This document shows positions 4,190-5,612 of a DNA stretch of 5,612 nt, piece by piece. How positions within the stretch are numbered: the first letter of the stretch is position 1; each line of letters begins with the position of its first letter. The stretch spans positions 1 through 5,612 of the forward strand of contig CAKTYE010000111.1 of the NCBI GenBank assembly GCA_934631985.1, given 5' to 3'. The notes beneath the pieces are model-generated. The model had not been told where the DNA came from. It saw nothing but the letters and a program-made list of their open reading frames with translations, and searched no databases. The translations under genes and the position numbers were made by a program. The DNA comes from an uncultured Clostridia bacterium. GTDB taxonomy: Bacteria; Bacillota; Clostridia; Christensenellales; Aristaeellaceae.

Positions 4190-5612
4190 CCAACTTCTCC
4201 CCCTTCCTCACCATTCCCGAGTTCTCCGCCTTTGCTCCCATCGCGGCATCCGCGGAGAAGATCCTTGCCATCGACCCTGCGGCCTGCGTTCTCAACTGCC
4301 GCCGGGCCATGGAGGCTGCCGTCAAATGGATGTATTCGGTAGACGGCTCTTTGGTCATGCGGGGGGACGATAAGCTGGTCAGCCTCATCAGCAGCGAGGA
4401 GTTCCGCGGCATTGTGGACGAAAAGCTGCTGTTTCGGCTCGACTTTATTCGGCGCATGGGCAATAACGCGGCCCATGGCAATAAGCCCATTACCCGCGAG
4501 CAGGCAGTGCTGTGCCTGCAAAATCTGTTTGTGTTCTTTGATTTTGTGGCCTACTGCTACGGCAGCAGCTACACGGAGCATACTTTCGACCCGTCGCTGC
4601 TGGACGAAAGGCCTACTCAGTCCATGGAAGCGCCACAGGCAGACGAGACGAGAGAGCTTCAACTGGCGCAGCTTCAGCAGGAGAATGCCGCGCTAAAGCA
4701 GGAGCTGACGAAGCGCCGCGAGGAGCAGCAGCAGACCTATGTTCCCAAGCCTTTGGACATCTCCGAATATAAAACGCGCAAGGTGTATATTGACACCATG
4801 CTGCAAGATGCCGGCTGGATCGAGGGCAAAAACTGGCTAAACGAAGTTGAACTGTTCGGCATGCCAAACAAGAGCGAAAAAGGCCTTGCGGACTATGTAC
4901 TCTACGGCGATGACGGCAAGGTGCTGGCAATCATCGAAGCTAAGCGCACCTGCGTGGATCCCGTCTGTGGACGGCAGCAGGCCAAACTGTATGCAGACAT
5001 CATTGAGAAGCAGCAGGGCCGCCGTCCGGTCATCTTCCTGACCAATGGCTTTGAGACTCGTATTAACGATGGTCAGTACCCGGAACGCAAGTGCGCCGCC
5101 ATTTGGTCAAAGCGCGATCTGGAAAAGTGGTTCAACCTGCTGCGCATGCGCACCCATCTGCAAAATGTTGTAGTGGATAAGGGCATCGCTGGACGCTATT
5201 ATCAGGAGGGTGCTGTCAAGGCCGTCTGCAATAGCCTTGATGCGCGCAACCGCCGCAAAGCACTGCTGGTGATGGCGACTGGCTCCGGCAAGACCCGAAC
5301 CGTCATTGCGCTGTGCAAGGTGTTGCTGGAACATGGCTGGGTGAAGAACATTTTGTTCCTGGCGGATCGTACCTCGCTGGTTACGCAGGCGAAGCGCAGC
5401 TTTGTGAATCTGCTGCCGGAATTGTCCGTCACGAATCTCTGCGAGGAGAAGAACAACACCACAGCACACTGCGTGTTCTCCACCTATCAAACCATGATGA
5501 ACTGCATTGACACGGTGGAGGATGCCGAGGGCAAGCTGTTTACTGTTGGACATTTTGATCTGGTCATTTGTGACGAAGCACATCGCTCTATCTACAATAA
5601 ATATCGCGATAT
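4186..5612 (+). CDS. hsdR: Type I restriction-modification system, restriction (R) subunit, N-terminal part (3' truncated by window edge)
   Basis: HsdR is the ATP-driven translocase and nuclease of a type I system: it joins the M2S complex, reels in unmethylated DNA and cuts at a distance. The first 475 residues are visible and open to the window edge. Residues about 30-125 resemble DUF4145 (RRAMEAAVKWMYSV, then IRRMGNNAAHGN at 88-99). Residues about 154-185 are a glutamine- and glutamate-rich coiled coil. The nuclease domain follows: EVE near 217, Asp236, then Glu251-Ala-Lys253 (a PD-(D/E)XK site) and Gln265-x3-Tyr269, the QxxxY motif of type I R subunits. The helicase part begins with Walker A ATGSGKT at 364-370 and reaches DEAH at 463-466 (motif II). 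All these catalytic motifs are intact. The ATG overlaps the DUF559 stop; AGGAAAG (4167-4173) is a somewhat distant ribosome binding site, so translation may be coupled. Remaining helicase motifs and the C-terminal domain lie outside the window. Confidence 0.95.
   Translation, partial: MTNFSPFLTIPEFSAFAPIAASAEKILAIDPAACVLNCRRAMEAAVKWMYSVDGSLVMRGDDKLVSLISSEEFRGIVDEKLLFRLDFIRRMGNNAAHGNKPITREQAVLCLQNLFVFFDFVAYCYGSSYTEHTFDPSLLDERPTQSMEAPQADETRELQLAQLQQENAALKQELTKRREEQQQTYVPKPLDISEYKTRKVYIDTMLQDAGWIEGKNWLNEVELFGMPNKSEKGLADYVLYGDDGKVLAIIEAKRTCVDPVCGRQQAKLYADIIEKQQGRRPVIFLTNGFETRINDGQYPERKCAAIWSKRDLEKWFNLLRMRTHLQNVVVDKGIAGRYYQEGAVKAVCNSLDARNRRKALLVMATGSGKTRTVIALCKVLLEHGWVKNILFLADRTSLVTQAKRSFVNLLPELSVTNLCEEKNNTTAHCVFSTYQTMMNCIDTVEDAEGKLFTVGHFDLVICDEAHRSIYNKYRD

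Noticed and set aside
4048..4662. Long minus-strand open frames opposite hsdR and the DUF559 gene (4048-4662, 4104-4490, 4613-4930, 5107-5583)
   Set aside because: They lie opposite genes with intact, motif-rich products, cross gene boundaries and show no recognisable domain; they reflect GC-biased codon use on the coding strand.

Overview
The window looks like chromosomal DNA of a low- to mid-GC Gram-positive bacterium, most likely a gut Clostridia member of the Oscillospiraceae/Ruminococcaceae type. The ribosomal protein S9 C-terminus (ending KKYGLKAARRAPQFSKR) is Firmicutes-like, the ribosome binding sites are purine-rich AGGAG types, and GC-rich CCTTCCCC/GGGGAAGG palindromes of this kind are, from memory only, common in that group. 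The genus cannot be fixed from the sequence alone.

Layout, all genes on the + strand: the 3' end of rpsI (1-273) with a strong intrinsic terminator (280-318); about 180 bases without a gene, holding a second terminator-like hairpin (381-415) and a good extended -10 promoter (468-496); hsdM (615-2111), hsdS (2163-3335), two copies of a complex foldback repeat (3349-3559 and 3591-3846), a small DUF559/Vsr-like nuclease gene (3824-4189), and the 5' part of hsdR (4186 to the window edge). The last three genes plus the repeats make up a type I restriction-modification locus with an insertion between its specificity and restriction genes.

How it works together: HsdM (N6-adenine methyltransferase, SAM motif and NPPF visible) and HsdS (two target-recognition domains) form the modification enzyme. 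HsdR (DUF4145-like N-terminus, coiled coil, PD-(D/E)XK nuclease, DEAH translocase) adds cleavage. M and S are made first from the promoter at 468-496. HsdR is reached only after transcription crosses about 450 bases of strong hairpins, and its start codon overlaps the stop codon of the DUF559 gene (ATGA).

The most unusual part is 3349-4189. Both repeat copies contain a foldback palindrome built from 19-bp CCTTCCCC-NNN-GGGGAAGG units, followed by the same 65-base segment carrying the ribosome binding site, GTG start and first codons of the DUF559 gene. In the first copy that reading frame dies after 16 codons; in the second it runs on as an intact nuclease gene. The nuclease start is therefore physically part of the repeat, which suggests a repeat-plus-nuclease cassette. 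In each copy the loop trinucleotides of the first and last palindromes are exact reverse complements (AGA/TCT and AAA/TTT), which points to the two ends being maintained as a pair. A second oddity is a hairpin between a strong Shine-Dalgarno sequence and the hsdS start codon.
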